This document shows positions 8,508 through 18,129 of a stretch of 64,000 nt of DNA, piece by piece. The stretch comes from Serratia entomophila (GTDB taxonomy: Bacteria; Pseudomonadota; Gammaproteobacteria; Enterobacterales; Enterobacteriaceae). The stretch lies in NCBI RefSeq assembly GCF_021462285.1, contig NZ_CP082787.1, forward strand, positions 2,666,001 through 2,730,000, read 5' to 3'. Position numbers and translations under genes: made by a program. Every line of letters begins with the position of its first letter. The first letter of the stretch is position 1. The notes below the pieces were generated by a model. The model worked only from the letters and a program-made list of their open reading frames with translations. It did not search any database and was not told where the DNA came from.

Positions 8508-9035
8508 ATGCCATTGAATGACCTATTGACGCTGCCGGGCGTCACCGCCCAACCGGAGGCGGTAACCGACGGCTACGTATTCAACCACACCATGATCCGT
8601 GTGAAAGATCTGAGCAAAGCGCTGGATTTCTATACCCGCGTGCTGGGCTTCACCCCGGTCTACCTGGAAGAGTTCAAAGAAGCCGCCTTCACCATCTGCT
8701 ACCTGACCCGCAGCCCGCGCGAGCAAATCCCGCAGGATGACGATGAGCGCAAACGCTGGGCGTTGAGCCAGCCAGGCATTCTGGAATTGACCTATAACCA
8801 CGGCACCGAGCAACAGGCCGATTTCAGCTATCACAACGGCAACGGCGAGCCGCGCGGGTTCGGCCACCTGTGTGTAACGGTACCGGACGTGCGCGCCGCC
8901 TGCGAGCGCTTTGAACGTCTTGGCGTGAGCTTCCAAAAACACCTGCATGAAGGCCGCATGAACTACGTGGCGTTTATCCGCGACCCGGACGATTACTGGA
9001 TTGAGATCCTACAGCCGACCCCGCTGCAGGACTGA
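8508..9035 (+). CDS. gloA: lactoylglutathione lyase (glyoxalase I, long form)
   Basis: Glyoxalase I converts the hemithioacetal of methylglyoxal and glutathione into S-lactoylglutathione in the cytoplasm. At 175 residues it is longer than the 135-residue enterobacterial GloA and resembles the eukaryotic/Pseudomonas form, which usually uses zinc. It has an N-terminal extension, a first metal-ligand block NHTMIRVKDL (His27) and the pattern FYTRVLGF, then LELTYNHG (Glu), GHLCVTV (His) and DYWIEILQP (Glu). The Zn preference is inferred from length and insertions. A GAGGAGGA ribosome site precedes the ATG and a terminator follows. It is probably a second glyoxalase I in addition to the usual short one. 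Confidence 0.87.
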   Translation: MPLNDLLTLPGVTAQPEAVTDGYVFNHTMIRVKDLSKALDFYTRVLGFTPVYLEEFKEAAFTICYLTRSPREQIPQDDDERKRWALSQPGILELTYNHGTEQQADFSYHNGNGEPRGFGHLCVTVPDVRAACERFERLGVSFQKHLHEGRMNYVAFIRDPDDYWIEILQPTPLQD

Positions 9036-9049
9036 TTTACCCGCCTCTC

Positions 9050-9078
9050 ACCCCGGTCATCCGCACCGGGGTTTTATT
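9050..9078 (+). terminator. gloA terminator
   Basis: The stem ACCCCGGT / ACCGGGGT with a 7-base loop is followed by TTTATTT. Confidence 0.85.
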
Positions 9079-9220
9079 TATCGTCTTTCGATTGGCCAAA
9101 CATGCGCAAAATCGCGCGCCAGCGCAGGAAAACCGTGACGTTAGGCTTGCCCGCAGCGGGTGATTCGCGTAAAACTGTCTGCCGCAAATCTTGCCACTCA
9201 CAACCCATTCACTGGACGAT

Positions 9221-11155
9221 ATGTTTCAAGATAACCCGCTGCTGGCGCAGCTTAAACAGCAACTTCACTCTCAGACCCCTCGCGTTGAAGGCGTAGTAAA
9301 AGGGACTGAGAAAGGCTTTGGCTTTCTTGAGGTCGACGGTCAAAAGAGTTATTTCATCCCACCGCCGTACATGAAAAAAGTCATGCACGGGGACCGCGTG
9401 GTCGCCACTCTGCATACCGAGAAAGAACGCGAAATCGCCGAACCGGAAACCCTGGTCGAGCCATTCCTGTCGCGCTTTGTCGGCCGCGTGCAAAAGCGTG
9501 ATGACCGCCTGTCCATCGTGCCCGATCATCCGTTGCTGAAAGATGCGATTCAGTGCCGCCCGGTGCGTGAGCTGACCCACAACTTCCAGGCCGGCGACTG
9601 GGCAGTGGCCGAAATGCGCCGCCACCCGCTGAAAGGCGATCGCGGTTTCAATGCCGATCTGACCCACTTCATCACCGACGCCGAAGACAACTTCGCGCCA
9701 TGGTGGGTGACGCTGGCCCGCCATAATCTGGAAAAAGAAGCGCCAGAGATGGCCGCCCTGAGCGAAAACGAAGCTACGCTGGCGCGTGAAGACCTGACCG
9801 CGCTGGACTTTGTCACCATCGACAGCGCCAGCACCGAAGACATGGACGATGCGCTGTTCGTGGTGGACAACGGCGACGGCTCCCTGCAGTTGACCATCGC
9901 CATCGCCGATCCGACCGCCTACGTCGAGCAAGGCGGCCAACTGGACGACATCGCCCGCGTGCGCGCCTTCACCAACTATTTGCCGGGCTTCAACATCCCG
10001 ATGCTGCCGCGCGATCTGTCCGACAACCTGTGCTCGCTGCGCCCGAATGAGCGCCGCCAGGTGCTGGCCTGCCGCGTAACCATCGGCGCCGACGGCGCGC
10101 TGGGCGACGACATTCAGTTCTTCGCCGCCGAGATCGAATCAAAAGCCAAGCTGGTTTATGACGAAGTCTCCAACTGGCTGGAAGGCATCACCGGCTGGCA
10201 GCCGCCGAGCGAATCGATCGCTCGGCAGATTACCCTGCTGAAGCGCGTATGCGATGCGCGCAACGCCTGGCGTCATCAGCATGCGCTGGTGTTCAAGGAT
10301 CGCCCTGACTACCGCTTCGTGTTGGGTGAAAAAGGCGACGTGCTGGACATCATTACCGAGCAGCGCCGCAGCGCCAACCGCATCGTTGAAGAGTGCATGA
10401 TCGCCGCCAACGTCTGCGCCGCCATCGTGCTGCGCGATCGTCTGGGCTTCGGCGTGTACAACGTGCACACCGGTTTCGATCCGGCGCTGGTCGAGCAGGC
10501 GGTCACCGTGCTGCAGGCCAACGGCGTGGAAGCCGATGCCGAGAAGCTGTTGACCCTCGACGGCTTCTGCGAGCTGCGCCGCCATCTGGATTCGCAGCCG
10601 ACCCAGTTCCTCGACAGCCGCATCCGCCGCTTCCAGACCTTTGCGGAAATCAGCACCACGCCGGGGCCGCATTTCGGTCTGGGCCTGGAGGCGTACGCCA
10701 CCTGGACTTCGCCGATCCGCAAATACGGCGATATGGTCAACCACCGCCTGTTGAAGGCCATCATCGGCCAACAGCCGGCAGAAAAACCACAGGACGAAGT
10801 TACGGTGCAGCTGGCGGAACGCCGCCGCCTGAACCGCATGGCGGAACGCGACGTCGGCGATTGGCTGTATGCCCGTTATCTGCAGGACAAAGCCGGCACC
10901 GACCAGCGCTTTAACGCGGAAATCATCGACGTGACCCGCGGCGGCCTGCGCGTGCGCCTGCTGGACAACGGCGCCGTCGCCTTTATCCCGGCGCCGTTCA
11001 TCCACGCGGTGCGCGACGAAATGCAGTGCAGCCAGGAAACCGGCACGGTAATGATCAAAGGTGAAGTGGCCTATCGTCAAAGCGATTCTCTGCAGGTCAC
11101 CATCGCCGAAGTGCGCATGGAAACCCGCAGCGTGATTGCCCGCCCGGCGGTCTGA
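9221..11155 (+). CDS. rnb: exoribonuclease II
   Basis: RNase II is a processive 3'-5' hydrolytic exonuclease that degrades unstructured mRNA. The product is 644 residues, the E. coli length, starting at ATG 9221 with M-F-Q-D-N-P-L-L; an upstream TTG at 9191 is in frame but not conserved. Two cold-shock domains (about 1-170) precede the RNB catalytic domain, with the acidic motif [12 protein letters not shown] (about 201-212) holding the metal-binding aspartates. The strand-separating and catalytic region [19 protein letters not shown] follows, with a C-terminal S1 domain (about 560-644). It is a single gene with its own terminator. In E. coli it lies next to yciW; here six accessory genes intervene. 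Confidence 0.97.
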   Translation: MFQDNPLLAQLKQQLHSQTPRVEGVVKGTEKGFGFLEVDGQKSYFIPPPYMKKVMHGDRVVATLHTEKEREIAEPETLVEPFLSRFVGRVQKRDDRLSIVPDHPLLKDAIQCRPVRELTHNFQAGDWAVAEMRRHPLKGDRGFNADLTHFITDAEDNFAPWWVTLARHNLEKEAPEMAALSENEATLAREDLTALDFVTIDSASTEDMDDALFVVDNGDGSLQLTIAIADPTAYVEQGGQLDDIARVRAFTNYLPGFNIPMLPRDLSDNLCSLRPNERRQVLACRVTIGADGALGDDIQFFAAEIESKAKLVYDEVSNWLEGITGWQPPSESIARQITLLKRVCDARNAWRHQHALVFKDRPDYRFVLGEKGDVLDIITEQRRSANRIVEECMIAANVCAAIVLRDRLGFGVYNVHTGFDPALVEQAVTVLQANGVEADAEKLLTLDGFCELRRHLDSQPTQFLDSRIRRFQTFAEISTTPGPHFGLGLEAYATWTSPIRKYGDMVNHRLLKAIIGQQPAEKPQDEVTVQLAERRRLNRMAERDVGDWLYARYLQDKAGTDQRFNAEIIDVTRGGLRVRLLDNGAVAFIPAPFIHAVRDEMQCSQETGTVMIKGEVAYRQSDSLQVTIAEVRMETRSVIARPAV

Positions 11156-11186
11156 CGCCAGCGAGCTTCCCCGCAGTCACCTCCAA

Positions 11187-11217
11187 CACCGGCGATGAAA
11201 ATCGCCGGTGTTTTTTT
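11187..11217. terminator. rnb terminator
   Basis: A 10-bp stem CACCGGCGAT / ATCGCCGGTG with a GAAA tetraloop and seven T residues. It lies between rnb and the converging MFS gene and may serve both. Confidence 0.92.
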
Positions 11218-11228
11218 GCTCCCTCCCG

Positions 11229-12542
11229 TTAGCGCAGCTTACCGCCGCCGGTTTCCCGCAGCAGCGGCAACGCCAGCAATGAGACAACCGTAGCCAGCAT
11301 CAAATAACCGGCGGGCGCCAGCAGCGAGCCGCTCAGCGCGATCGACTGCGAGGCGATGTACTGGGCGAACCCGCCGAAGATCGCCACGCCCAGGCTATAC
11401 ACCAGCGCAAATCCCAACGCGCGGATGCGCTGAGGGAACAGCTCGGAAATCATCAGCAGGGTCGGTACCGAACCCAGCGTGGTCAGGCCGACCATCAGCA
11501 CGACCGCGCTCAGCAACACCGCCGGGTGCGGCACGGTGCTCAACAGCCAGAAAACCGGCAGCGCCAGCAGCAGAATGGCGATGCGTGCCCATAAGATCAG
11601 CGGCAACCGGCCGTAGCGATCGCACCAGTGGCCCACCAGCAGACTGCCGCCAAAGGTGACCACGCCCGCCAGCAGCATCGCGGCATAGCCGTACGACTGC
11701 GCCATGCCGAGATATTTCACCGCATAGGTACCGAGATAATACATCGAGATGTAGGTTGCGACGGTGGCGCCTATGGTCAACATCACGCCGAGCACGATGG
11801 CCCGTGCATGCCGGCGCAAATGCGGCGCTGGCTCTGGCCGTTGGTTCACCGCCGGCGGCCGATCGTTCTCCAGGCTGAGGCGCAGCCAGCAGCCTATCGG
11901 CGCCAGGGCCACGCCGATAAAGAACGGAATGCGCCAGCCCCAGTCGGCCATGGCTTCGGGATCGCCCGAGATGACGGGCAGCGCGGCGCTCAGCCCCAGC
12001 GCCGTCAGGCCGCCCACCACGCTGGCAATGCCCTGCGTCGCCAACGTCCAGCTGGAATAAAATCCGCGCCGGTTTGGCGGGGCCGACTCTACCAGCAATG
12101 ACATCGAGGCGCCCACTTCACCGCCCGCCGCCACGCCCTGAATCAGCCGCGCAGCGACCAGCGTTATCGTCCCCCAATAGCCGGCGCTGGCGTAGGTCGG
12201 CGCGAAACCGATCATCGCCGTGCCCAGACTCATTAGCGAAATGGTCAGCACCATCGCCGATTTTCGCCCGCAGCGATCGGCATAGGCGCCGATCAGGATG
12301 CCGCCCAGCGGCCGCATAATAAAACTGACGCCAAAGGTGGCGAACGCCAGCAGCAGCGCCAGGTTCGGATCGCTAGAAGGCGGGAAAAACAGCACGCTGA
12401 TATAAATAACGAAGAAGTTGTAAATGCCGAAATCAAAAAACTCCAGCGCATTGCCGAAGGACGCGGCGAAAATAACTCGCTTACCGCTAACCTTCCGCCC
12501 ATTTATTATTTCCCGCTCGTTGGAAAGCGTAGTTTCGCTCAT
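11229..12542 (-). CDS. MFS transporter, metabolite:H+ symporter family
   Basis: The 437-residue integral membrane protein has about 12 predicted transmembrane segments and begins with a polar 20-residue cytoplasmic tail. It shows the MHS-type signatures GNALEFFDFGIYNFF in helix 1 and GAYADRCGRKSAM in the loop between helices 2 and 3, with GHWCDRYGRLPL repeated in the second half. Such proteins import organic acids or betaines with protons. It follows the M20D amidohydrolase with a 28-base gap on the same strand, so it probably imports that enzyme's amidated or acylated substrate. The substrate itself cannot be read from sequence. Confidence 0.85.
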   Translation of the reverse strand: MSETTLSNEREIINGRKVSGKRVIFAASFGNALEFFDFGIYNFFVIYISVLFFPPSSDPNLALLLAFATFGVSFIMRPLGGILIGAYADRCGRKSAMVLTISLMSLGTAMIGFAPTYASAGYWGTITLVAARLIQGVAAGGEVGASMSLLVESAPPNRRGFYSSWTLATQGIASVVGGLTALGLSAALPVISGDPEAMADWGWRIPFFIGVALAPIGCWLRLSLENDRPPAVNQRPEPAPHLRRHARAIVLGVMLTIGATVATYISMYYLGTYAVKYLGMAQSYGYAAMLLAGVVTFGGSLLVGHWCDRYGRLPLILWARIAILLLALPVFWLLSTVPHPAVLLSAVVLMVGLTTLGSVPTLLMISELFPQRIRALGFALVYSLGVAIFGGFAQYIASQSIALSGSLLAPAGYLMLATVVSLLALPLLRETGGGKLR

Positions 12543-12570
12543 TATGTTTCCCTGAAATGATAATCTGGAG

Positions 12571-13734
12571 TTATTTTAAATAGGCTTCAGCTAAGGCTCC
12601 CCAATAATGACTGCCGGCCGCCAGGCACTGGTCGTTAAAATCGTACCCTGGGTTATGCACCATGCAGCTGCCCTCACCGTCTCCGTTGCCGATCAGCAGA
12701 TAGCAGCCCTGTGGGTTCTCCTCGAGCATAAAGGTGAAATCTTCGCTGCCCATCAGCGGCTTGGCGCCGTAGTGCGCGCGGGCGGCGCCAAACTGCTGTT
12801 CCGCCACCCGATGAGCGAAGCGCGTCATCGCTTCATCGTTTATCAGCGCCGGCGCGCCGTTAACGTGCTCCACCCGGGCGCTGGCGCCAAAGCTTGCCGC
12901 CAGCGTCTCGATCAGCGCCGGAATGCGCGCCAGCAGCGCGGTGCGCCCCTCAGGCTCCAGCGAACGCACGCTGAGCTTCATTTCCGCGCTGTCCGGTATC
13001 ACATTGGCCGCTTCGCCGGCCTTGATGCTGCCGACGGTGATCACCGCGGCCGCCAGCGGATCCGTATTGCGCGACACGATGCTCTGCAACGCCACGGTAA
13101 TGTGCGAGGCCACCAGCACCGGATCGACCGCCAGGTGCGGCATGGCGCCGTGGCCGCCGCGCCCCTGCACGGTGACGACGAGTTGATCCGACGACGCCAT
13201 GAAGGGGCCGTGCTGGAAGAAGAATTCGCCGGCCGGCAGCCCCGGCATGTTGTGCATGGCGAAGATGGCGTCACAGGGGAAATGCTCGAACAGCCCTTCC
13301 TGCACCATGCGCGCCCCGCCTTCCAGCGTCTCTTCCGCCGGTTGGAAAATCAGGTGCAACGTGCCGTTGAAATTACGCGTTTGCGCCAGGTAACGCGCGG
13401 CGCCGAGCAGCATGGTGGTATGGCCGTCATGGCCGCAGCCGTGCATGCGGTTAGCCACGCAGCTGCTCCAGGGTTTGCCGTTGTTCTCCGCCATGGGCAG
13501 TGCGTCCATGTCGGCGCGCAGACCAAGGCGCTTCGCGCCGTCGCCCACCCGCAGCGTGCCGACCACGCCGGTGCCCGCCAAACCGCGGTGCACCTCATAA
13601 CCCCAAGAGTTCAAATAATCCGCCACCAGATCGCTGGTGCGAAACTCTTCAAAGCCCAGCTCCGGGTGTTGATGAATATCGTGGCGGATCGCCGTCAGCT
13701 GCGATAAATATCCATCGATCACTTTATCTATCAT
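12571..13734 (-). CDS. M20D family amidohydrolase (hippurate hydrolase-like)
   Basis: The 387-residue metallopeptidase of the hippuricase/aminoacylase group cleaves N-acyl or indole-conjugated amino acids. Visible metal-site motifs are IRHDIHQHPELGFEE, the MHGCGHDGHT block with the Cys and His ligands, QPAEETLEGGA, the AMHNMPG His and GSEDFTF near the end. A dimerisation domain (about 180-290, GRGGHGAMPH) is inserted as usual. No signal peptide is seen, so it is cytoplasmic. It is the first gene of a two-gene unit with the MFS transporter downstream, a typical import-and-hydrolyse pair. A GGGAT sequence serves as ribosome site. Confidence 0.87.
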   Translation of the reverse strand: MIDKVIDGYLSQLTAIRHDIHQHPELGFEEFRTSDLVADYLNSWGYEVHRGLAGTGVVGTLRVGDGAKRLGLRADMDALPMAENNGKPWSSCVANRMHGCGHDGHTTMLLGAARYLAQTRNFNGTLHLIFQPAEETLEGGARMVQEGLFEHFPCDAIFAMHNMPGLPAGEFFFQHGPFMASSDQLVVTVQGRGGHGAMPHLAVDPVLVASHITVALQSIVSRNTDPLAAAVITVGSIKAGEAANVIPDSAEMKLSVRSLEPEGRTALLARIPALIETLAASFGASARVEHVNGAPALINDEAMTRFAHRVAEQQFGAARAHYGAKPLMGSEDFTFMLEENPQGCYLLIGNGDGEGSCMVHNPGYDFNDQCLAAGSHYWGALAEAYLK

Positions 13735-14127
13735 AATTAAATCCCTTTCATGGCGTTATTATTTATTTAATGAATGAATCGTTGAGTTCAAACATTAAAA
13801 TAGAGATATAGCACGCCAGACGCCGTTTTTTTCATGGCCGCCGGCCGGATGAGTTAATAATCCTCTGGCCGCAGCATCGAACGAAAAAACGAATATTATT
13901 CGCTGCGTATAAATTAAAATGGCAGGACGAAAATCTGCCTACGCCAACCACCGCGGCATCCTGCTCCGCCTTGGGTTCATCACATTGTTTTTACAATAAA
14001 ACCCCACCGGCTTCACATTTCTCATCCGACCTGCTTCTGTTCAGCCGCAAAACTCCTATTTTTAAGACGTTGTCCTTTTTATAAGAACGTCGATTTTTTA
14101 CTTCTGCACACCTAGGAGTTGTTGATT
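13735..14127. other. divergent promoter region (amidohydrolase / CstA-like carrier)
   Basis: About 390 bases, AT-rich near both ends, lie between divergent transcription units. The right end has a good ribosome site (TAGGAG, 14113-14118). I see no clear CRP palindrome or other operator that I would name. Confidence 0.5.
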
Positions 14128-16194
14128 ATGAAAAACGTCAGGTCCGGAATTATCTGGCTGGTGGTGGCGTTAGTCGGCGCATTCGCTTTCGCGATGCTGG
14201 CGCTCAGCCGCGGGGAACACGTCAACGCGGTTTGGCTGGTGGTGGCCGCCGTCGCCTGCTACAGCATTGCCTACCGTTTCTACAGCCTGTTTATCGCCAA
14301 GAAAGTGTTTGAGCTGGACGACCGTCGCCTGACGCCGGCCGAACGCCATAATGACGGGCTGGACTACGTGCCCACCAACAAATGGGTGCTGTTTGGCCAC
14401 CACTTCGCCGCCATCGCCGGCGCCGGGCCGCTGGTCGGGCCGATCCTGGCCGCGCAGATGGGCTTTCTGCCCGGCACCATCTGGATCCTGGTCGGCGTCA
14501 TGTTGGCCGGCGCGGTGCAAGATTTCCTGATCCTGTTCATTTCCACCCGCCGCGACGGCCGTTCGCTGGGCGAAATGGCCAAGCAAGAGCTGGGCGCCTT
14601 TGCCGGGGTCATCACCATGCTCGGCGCGCTGGGCGTGATGATCATCATCCTGTCGGCTCTGGCGCTGGTGGTGGTGAAAGCGCTGGCCGACAGCCCCTGG
14701 GGCCTGTTCACCATTGCCGCCACCATCCCCATCGCGCTGTTTATGGGCGTGTATATGCGCTTTATTCGGCCGGGCAAGATCGCCGAGATTTCGATCATCG
14801 GCTTCGTGCTGATGCTGCTGGCGATCGTTTATGGCGGCAACGTGGCGCAGGACCCGTACTGGGGGCCAATCTTTACGCTGCACGGCACTACCCTGACCTG
14901 GGTGCTGGTGATCTATGGCTTCGTGGCTTCGGTGCTGCCGGTGTGGTTGCTGCTGGCGCCGCGTGACTACCTGTCCACCTTTATGAAAATCGGCGTTATC
15001 ATCGGGCTGGCGATAGGTATCGTCTTCGCCATGCCGGAGATGAAAATGCCGGCGGTGTCGCGGTTTATCGACGGCAGCGGCCCGGTCTTCGCCGGTGCGC
15101 TGTTCCCGTTCCTGTTCATCACCATCGCCTGCGGCTCCATCTCGGGCTTCCACGCGCTGGTCTCCAGCGGCACCACGCCAAAGCTGGTGGAACGTGAAAG
15201 CCACATCCGTTTTATCGGCTATGGCGCCATGCTGATGGAGTCGTTCGTCGCCATCATGGCGTTGATCTGCGCCTCGGTGCTGGATCCAGGCGTTTACTTC
15301 GCCATGAACTCGCCGGCGGCGCTGATCGGCACCACGGTGGAAAACGCTTCGCAGGTGATTAACAGCTGGGGCTTTATCGTCACGCCGGAAACGCTGGCGC
15401 TGATCGCCAAAGAGGTGGGAGAGAACTCGATTCTGTCTCGCGCCGGCGGCGCGCCGACCTTCGCCGTCGGTATGGCGCATATCATCAGCGAGGTGTTCAA
15501 CAGCCGGGCGATGATGGCGTTCTGGTACCACTTCGCCATTCTGTTCGAAGCGCTGTTCATCCTGACCGCGGTCGACGCAGGCACCCGCGCCTGCCGCTTT
15601 ATGGTGCAGGATCTGGTTGGCGTGGCGGTACCGCGGCTGGCCAACAACCGTTCCTGGTTCGGTAACCTGGCGGGCACCACGGTAGCGGTGGCCGGCTGGG
15701 GCTTCTTCGTCTATCAGGGGGTAGTCGATCCTTTGGGCGGTATCAACACCCTGTGGCCGCTGTTCGGCATCGGCAACCAGATGCTGGCTTCGATGGCGCT
15801 GATCCTCGGCACCGTGGTGCTGTTCAAGATGAAAAAGCAGCGCTACGCCTGGGTAACGATAGTGCCGACCGTTTGGCTGTTCATCACCTCGATGACCGCT
15901 GGCTGGCAAAAAATCTTCCATGAAAAACCGAGTATCGGCTTCCTGGCGCAGGCGAAGAAATTCTCCGCCGGCATTGAGCAAGGCACGCTGATCGCCCCGG
16001 CCAAAACGCTGAAAGATATGGAAACCATCGTGTTCAGCAATCAGATCAACGCCGCGCTTTGCGGGTTCTTTATGCTGGTGGCGGTCACTATGTTGATTTC
16101 CGCCTTCTTCGTCATACGCCGTGCGCTGAATTCGAACCAGCCGACGGCGCATGAAACGGCTATCGTGCTGCGAGAGGAAGCGAGCCGCGGCTGA
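14128..16194 (+). CDS. CstA/BtsT family carbon-starvation/pyruvate transporter
   Basis: The 688-residue, very hydrophobic protein has about 16-18 membrane segments. It carries the CstA-family blocks AYRFYSLFIAKKV, HNDGLDYVPTNKWVLFGHHF, GAGPLVGPILAAQMG, LPVWLLLAPRDYLSTF and SISGFHALVSSGTTPK. E. coli CstA and BtsT (YjiY) are proton-coupled pyruvate transporters, and CstA also affects peptide use. ATG 14128 with TAGGAG is preferred over TTG 14119. The usual small partner gene (ybdD/yjiX, about 65 codons) is absent: a terminator follows the stop within 20 bases. Overall similarity seems closest to BtsT, but no BtsSR-type regulators are near, so I leave the symbol blank. Confidence 0.88.
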   Translation: MKNVRSGIIWLVVALVGAFAFAMLALSRGEHVNAVWLVVAAVACYSIAYRFYSLFIAKKVFELDDRRLTPAERHNDGLDYVPTNKWVLFGHHFAAIAGAGPLVGPILAAQMGFLPGTIWILVGVMLAGAVQDFLILFISTRRDGRSLGEMAKQELGAFAGVITMLGALGVMIIILSALALVVVKALADSPWGLFTIAATIPIALFMGVYMRFIRPGKIAEISIIGFVLMLLAIVYGGNVAQDPYWGPIFTLHGTTLTWVLVIYGFVASVLPVWLLLAPRDYLSTFMKIGVIIGLAIGIVFAMPEMKMPAVSRFIDGSGPVFAGALFPFLFITIACGSISGFHALVSSGTTPKLVERESHIRFIGYGAMLMESFVAIMALICASVLDPGVYFAMNSPAALIGTTVENASQVINSWGFIVTPETLALIAKEVGENSILSRAGGAPTFAVGMAHIISEVFNSRAMMAFWYHFAILFEALFILTAVDAGTRACRFMVQDLVGVAVPRLANNRSWFGNLAGTTVAVAGWGFFVYQGVVDPLGGINTLWPLFGIGNQMLASMALILGTVVLFKMKKQRYAWVTIVPTVWLFITSMTAGWQKIFHEKPSIGFLAQAKKFSAGIEQGTLIAPAKTLKDMETIVFSNQINAALCGFFMLVAVTMLISAFFVIRRALNSNQPTAHETAIVLREEASRG

Positions 16195-16213
16195 GGAGAA
16201 AGCCAGAAACATC

Positions 16214-16236
16214 AAGGGCGCCGCGGCGCCCTTTTT
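16214..16236. terminator. terminator shared by the CstA-like gene and kdgT
   Basis: A 9-bp stem AAGGGCGCC / GGCGCCCTT with a short loop and a T-run lies between two converging genes. Confidence 0.88.
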
Positions 16237-16243
16237 ATTGGCC

Positions 16244-17227
16244 CTATTTCACCACCGCCATCTGCTCACGCAGCGCCGCCTTGGCCTTGGCCCGTTTCGA
16301 CCACATTGCGGTGACGATCGGCACCAGAATCGAGGTGACGATCACCGAGGTGGCCACCAGCGCCGTCGCAGCCGGCGCCACCGGTTTGAACTGCGGCACC
16401 ATCTCGGCGATCAAGACTGGGGTAGCGACCGCGGCGCCGGCGGAACTGGAGGCCGCTACTCCGGCCGTGCCATCCCCGCCGCCGAGCAGTTTATCGGCGA
16501 TAATCAGCGGAATGCCGGTGATGACGATCACCGCCACGCCTAGCAGAACGCCCAGCAGCCCGGTCTGCGCGATCACCGTCAGATCGATGGTATTGCCCAG
16601 CGCAAAGGCGAAAAACGGGATCAGCGTCTGCACCGCTTTGCCGAAGAACTCCCGCAGTTCAGGATCGAGGTTGCCCAGCGCGAACCCCACCAGGAACGGC
16701 AGCACCGCGCCAACGAATACGTGCGGTTCGAATGAGGCGATGCCGGCGGTGCCAAGAATGACCATGGTCATCAGCGGGCCGGACTCCAGCGACATCAGCA
16801 CGAAAGCGCCCGCCTCCTCCTTGCTGCCGTATTGCTGCATGATTGAGGCATACAACCCGCCGTTGGTCATATCCATCGCCGCCACCAGCGCCAGCGTCGA
16901 CAGCCCGGCAAAGAAGCCGAACTCCACGCCGTTCTCCGGCATCAGGCGCGACGCCACCGCGGCCACCAGCCAGGCGACGGCGATTTTGGTCACCACCAGC
17001 GTACCGGATTTGCGCAGCACCGTGCCAGTAGCGCTAAGCTTGATAGACGCCCCCATGCAGAAAAACCACACAGCCAAGATCGGCACCGTGCCGCCAATCA
17101 AGCCGTTGGTAAAGGAGCCGAAATATTTTCCCGCCCCCGGCGCAAAGGTATGGCATACCGCGCCGATGAACAGCGGCACCAACATCATACCCCCCGGGAT
17201 CTTGTCTATCGCACGTTTAATCTGCAT
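16244..17227 (-). CDS. kdgT: 2-keto-3-deoxygluconate permease
   Basis: The 327-residue inner-membrane carrier imports 2-keto-3-deoxygluconate, a pectin and hexuronate breakdown product, with protons. The N-terminus [20 protein letters not shown], the block [17 protein letters not shown] and the block [16 protein letters not shown] are nearly identical to E. coli KdgT, which also has 327 residues. About 10 hydrophobic segments are visible. ATG 17227 with an upstream GGGTGGA site is chosen; a longer frame to 17284 adds unconserved residues. A strong KdgR box lies about 140 bases upstream, so repression by KdgR is expected. No kdgK or kdgA is adjacent. Confidence 0.96.
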   Translation of the reverse strand: MQIKRAIDKIPGGMMLVPLFIGAVCHTFAPGAGKYFGSFTNGLIGGTVPILAVWFFCMGASIKLSATGTVLRKSGTLVVTKIAVAWLVAAVASRLMPENGVEFGFFAGLSTLALVAAMDMTNGGLYASIMQQYGSKEEAGAFVLMSLESGPLMTMVILGTAGIASFEPHVFVGAVLPFLVGFALGNLDPELREFFGKAVQTLIPFFAFALGNTIDLTVIAQTGLLGVLLGVAVIVITGIPLIIADKLLGGGDGTAGVAASSSAGAAVATPVLIAEMVPQFKPVAPAATALVATSVIVTSILVPIVTAMWSKRAKAKAALREQMAVVK

Positions 17228-17330
17228 CACGCATTCCACCCTGACCATGATTGAGTTAAGCAACGCATCGCCGACAGCCGCCATCCCGGGCGGGCGCGCA
17301 TCGTGAAGATTTGGTCACTTAAACTAACTG

Positions 17331-17343
17331 TTCACCATGTGAA
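17331..17343. promoter_or_regulatory. 13-base palindrome upstream of kdgT
   Basis: TTCAC-CAT-GTGAA is a perfect inverted repeat 104 bases upstream of the kdgT start, just inside the KdgR box. It could be a second operator; its protein is unknown. Confidence 0.35.
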
Positions 17344-17365
17344 TAAAAGTGATCGAACACGTAAA

Positions 17366-17384
17366 ATTAAAACAATGTTTCATT
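17366..17384. promoter_or_regulatory. KdgR operator of kdgT
   Basis: AATTAAAACAATGTTTCATT (17365-17384 region) matches the KdgR consensus AATRAAACRNYGTTTYATT at all but one position. KdgR is the IclR-type repressor of 2-keto-3-deoxygluconate and pectin genes. The site is upstream of kdgT on the minus strand and downstream of fsaA. Confidence 0.82.
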
Positions 17385-17463
17385 TTTAAAGATCCATTGT
17401 TTCTTAACTGAATTTGGCGCGCAAAAAAAGGCGGCACAAGGCCACCCGATGACCACCAGGAGA

Positions 17464-18129
17464 TCAGCTCAGCACGTTGGTGCCAAAGGCGCTCTGCCAG
17501 TCCTGTTCAAATTTTTCCACCGCGGCCTGTACCGCCGGCGCCGCCAGGAACTGTTCCGCCACGTCCACCGGCAGCGTGATGGCCTGGCAGCCCGCCAGCA
17601 GGCATTCCAGCGCCTGGCGCGGCGTTTTGAAACTGGCGGCCAACACCCGGGCATTGGGCGCATGCAGGTTCAGCAGCCGCTGCAGTTCGCGCACCATTTC
17701 GATGCCATCGCCCCCCTGCGCGTCCAAACGATTGACGTAGGGCGCAACATACTCCGCCCCGGCCAACGCCGCCAACAGCCCCTGGCCGGCGCCGTATACC
17801 GCGGTGCCCAACGTGGGGATCGACATCGTCTTGAGTTTCTTGATCGCCGCCAGCCCTTCGGCGGTCGCCGGGATCTTGACCACCAGCCCGGGCACTCGCT
17901 GGCTGAGCAGCGCAGCCTCCGCTACCATGCGTTCAGCATCGTTGGCCATCACCTGAGCAAACAGCTTGCCGGTGCCGCCCAACGCGTCACGCAGCGCGGG
18001 CAATACTTCCCAGATCGGCTTGCCTTCTTTCGCAACGATGCTCGGATTGGTGGTAACGCCGTGCAGCGGCAGAATGCGCGCCAGGCGTTTTACCGCCGTC
18101 ACATCAGCGGTATCGAGATAAAGTTCCAT
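17464..18129 (-). CDS. fsaA: fructose-6-phosphate aldolase
   Basis: The 221-residue transaldolase-like class I aldolase cleaves fructose 6-phosphate into dihydroxyacetone and glyceraldehyde 3-phosphate. It begins [10 protein letters not shown] and contains the [11 protein letters not shown] loop, the Schiff-base lysine in [11 protein letters not shown] (about residue 85), [20 protein letters not shown] and [20 protein letters not shown] 18129 has AGGAG 8 bases upstream; longer frames upstream are not conserved. In E. coli, fsaA is adjacent to the glycyl-radical enzyme genes ybiW-ybiY (pflFE). Here a decayed tail of such an enzyme lies on the opposite strand just upstream, so this piece appears to be a remnant of that neighbourhood. 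Confidence 0.94.
   Translation of the reverse strand: MELYLDTADVTAVKRLARILPLHGVTTNPSIVAKEGKPIWEVLPALRDALGGTGKLFAQVMANDAERMVAEAALLSQRVPGLVVKIPATAEGLAAIKKLKTMSIPTLGTAVYGAGQGLLAALAGAEYVAPYVNRLDAQGGDGIEMVRELQRLLNLHAPNARVLAASFKTPRQALECLLAGCQAITLPVDVAEQFLAAPAVQAAVEKFEQDWQSAFGTNVLS

Noticed and set aside
9191..9220. TTG start that would extend RNase II by ten residues
   Set aside because: The ATG at 9221 gives the exact E. coli N-terminus and length.
14170..16215. A 681-codon open frame on the minus strand opposite the CstA-like gene
   Set aside because: It is an antisense shadow: the composition is Gln/His/Arg-rich low-complexity, no known domain is seen, and the plus-strand protein is clearly conserved.
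16281..17306. A 341-codon plus-strand frame opposite kdgT
   Set aside because: Ser/Thr/Pro-rich shadow of a high-GC gene with no recognisable motif.
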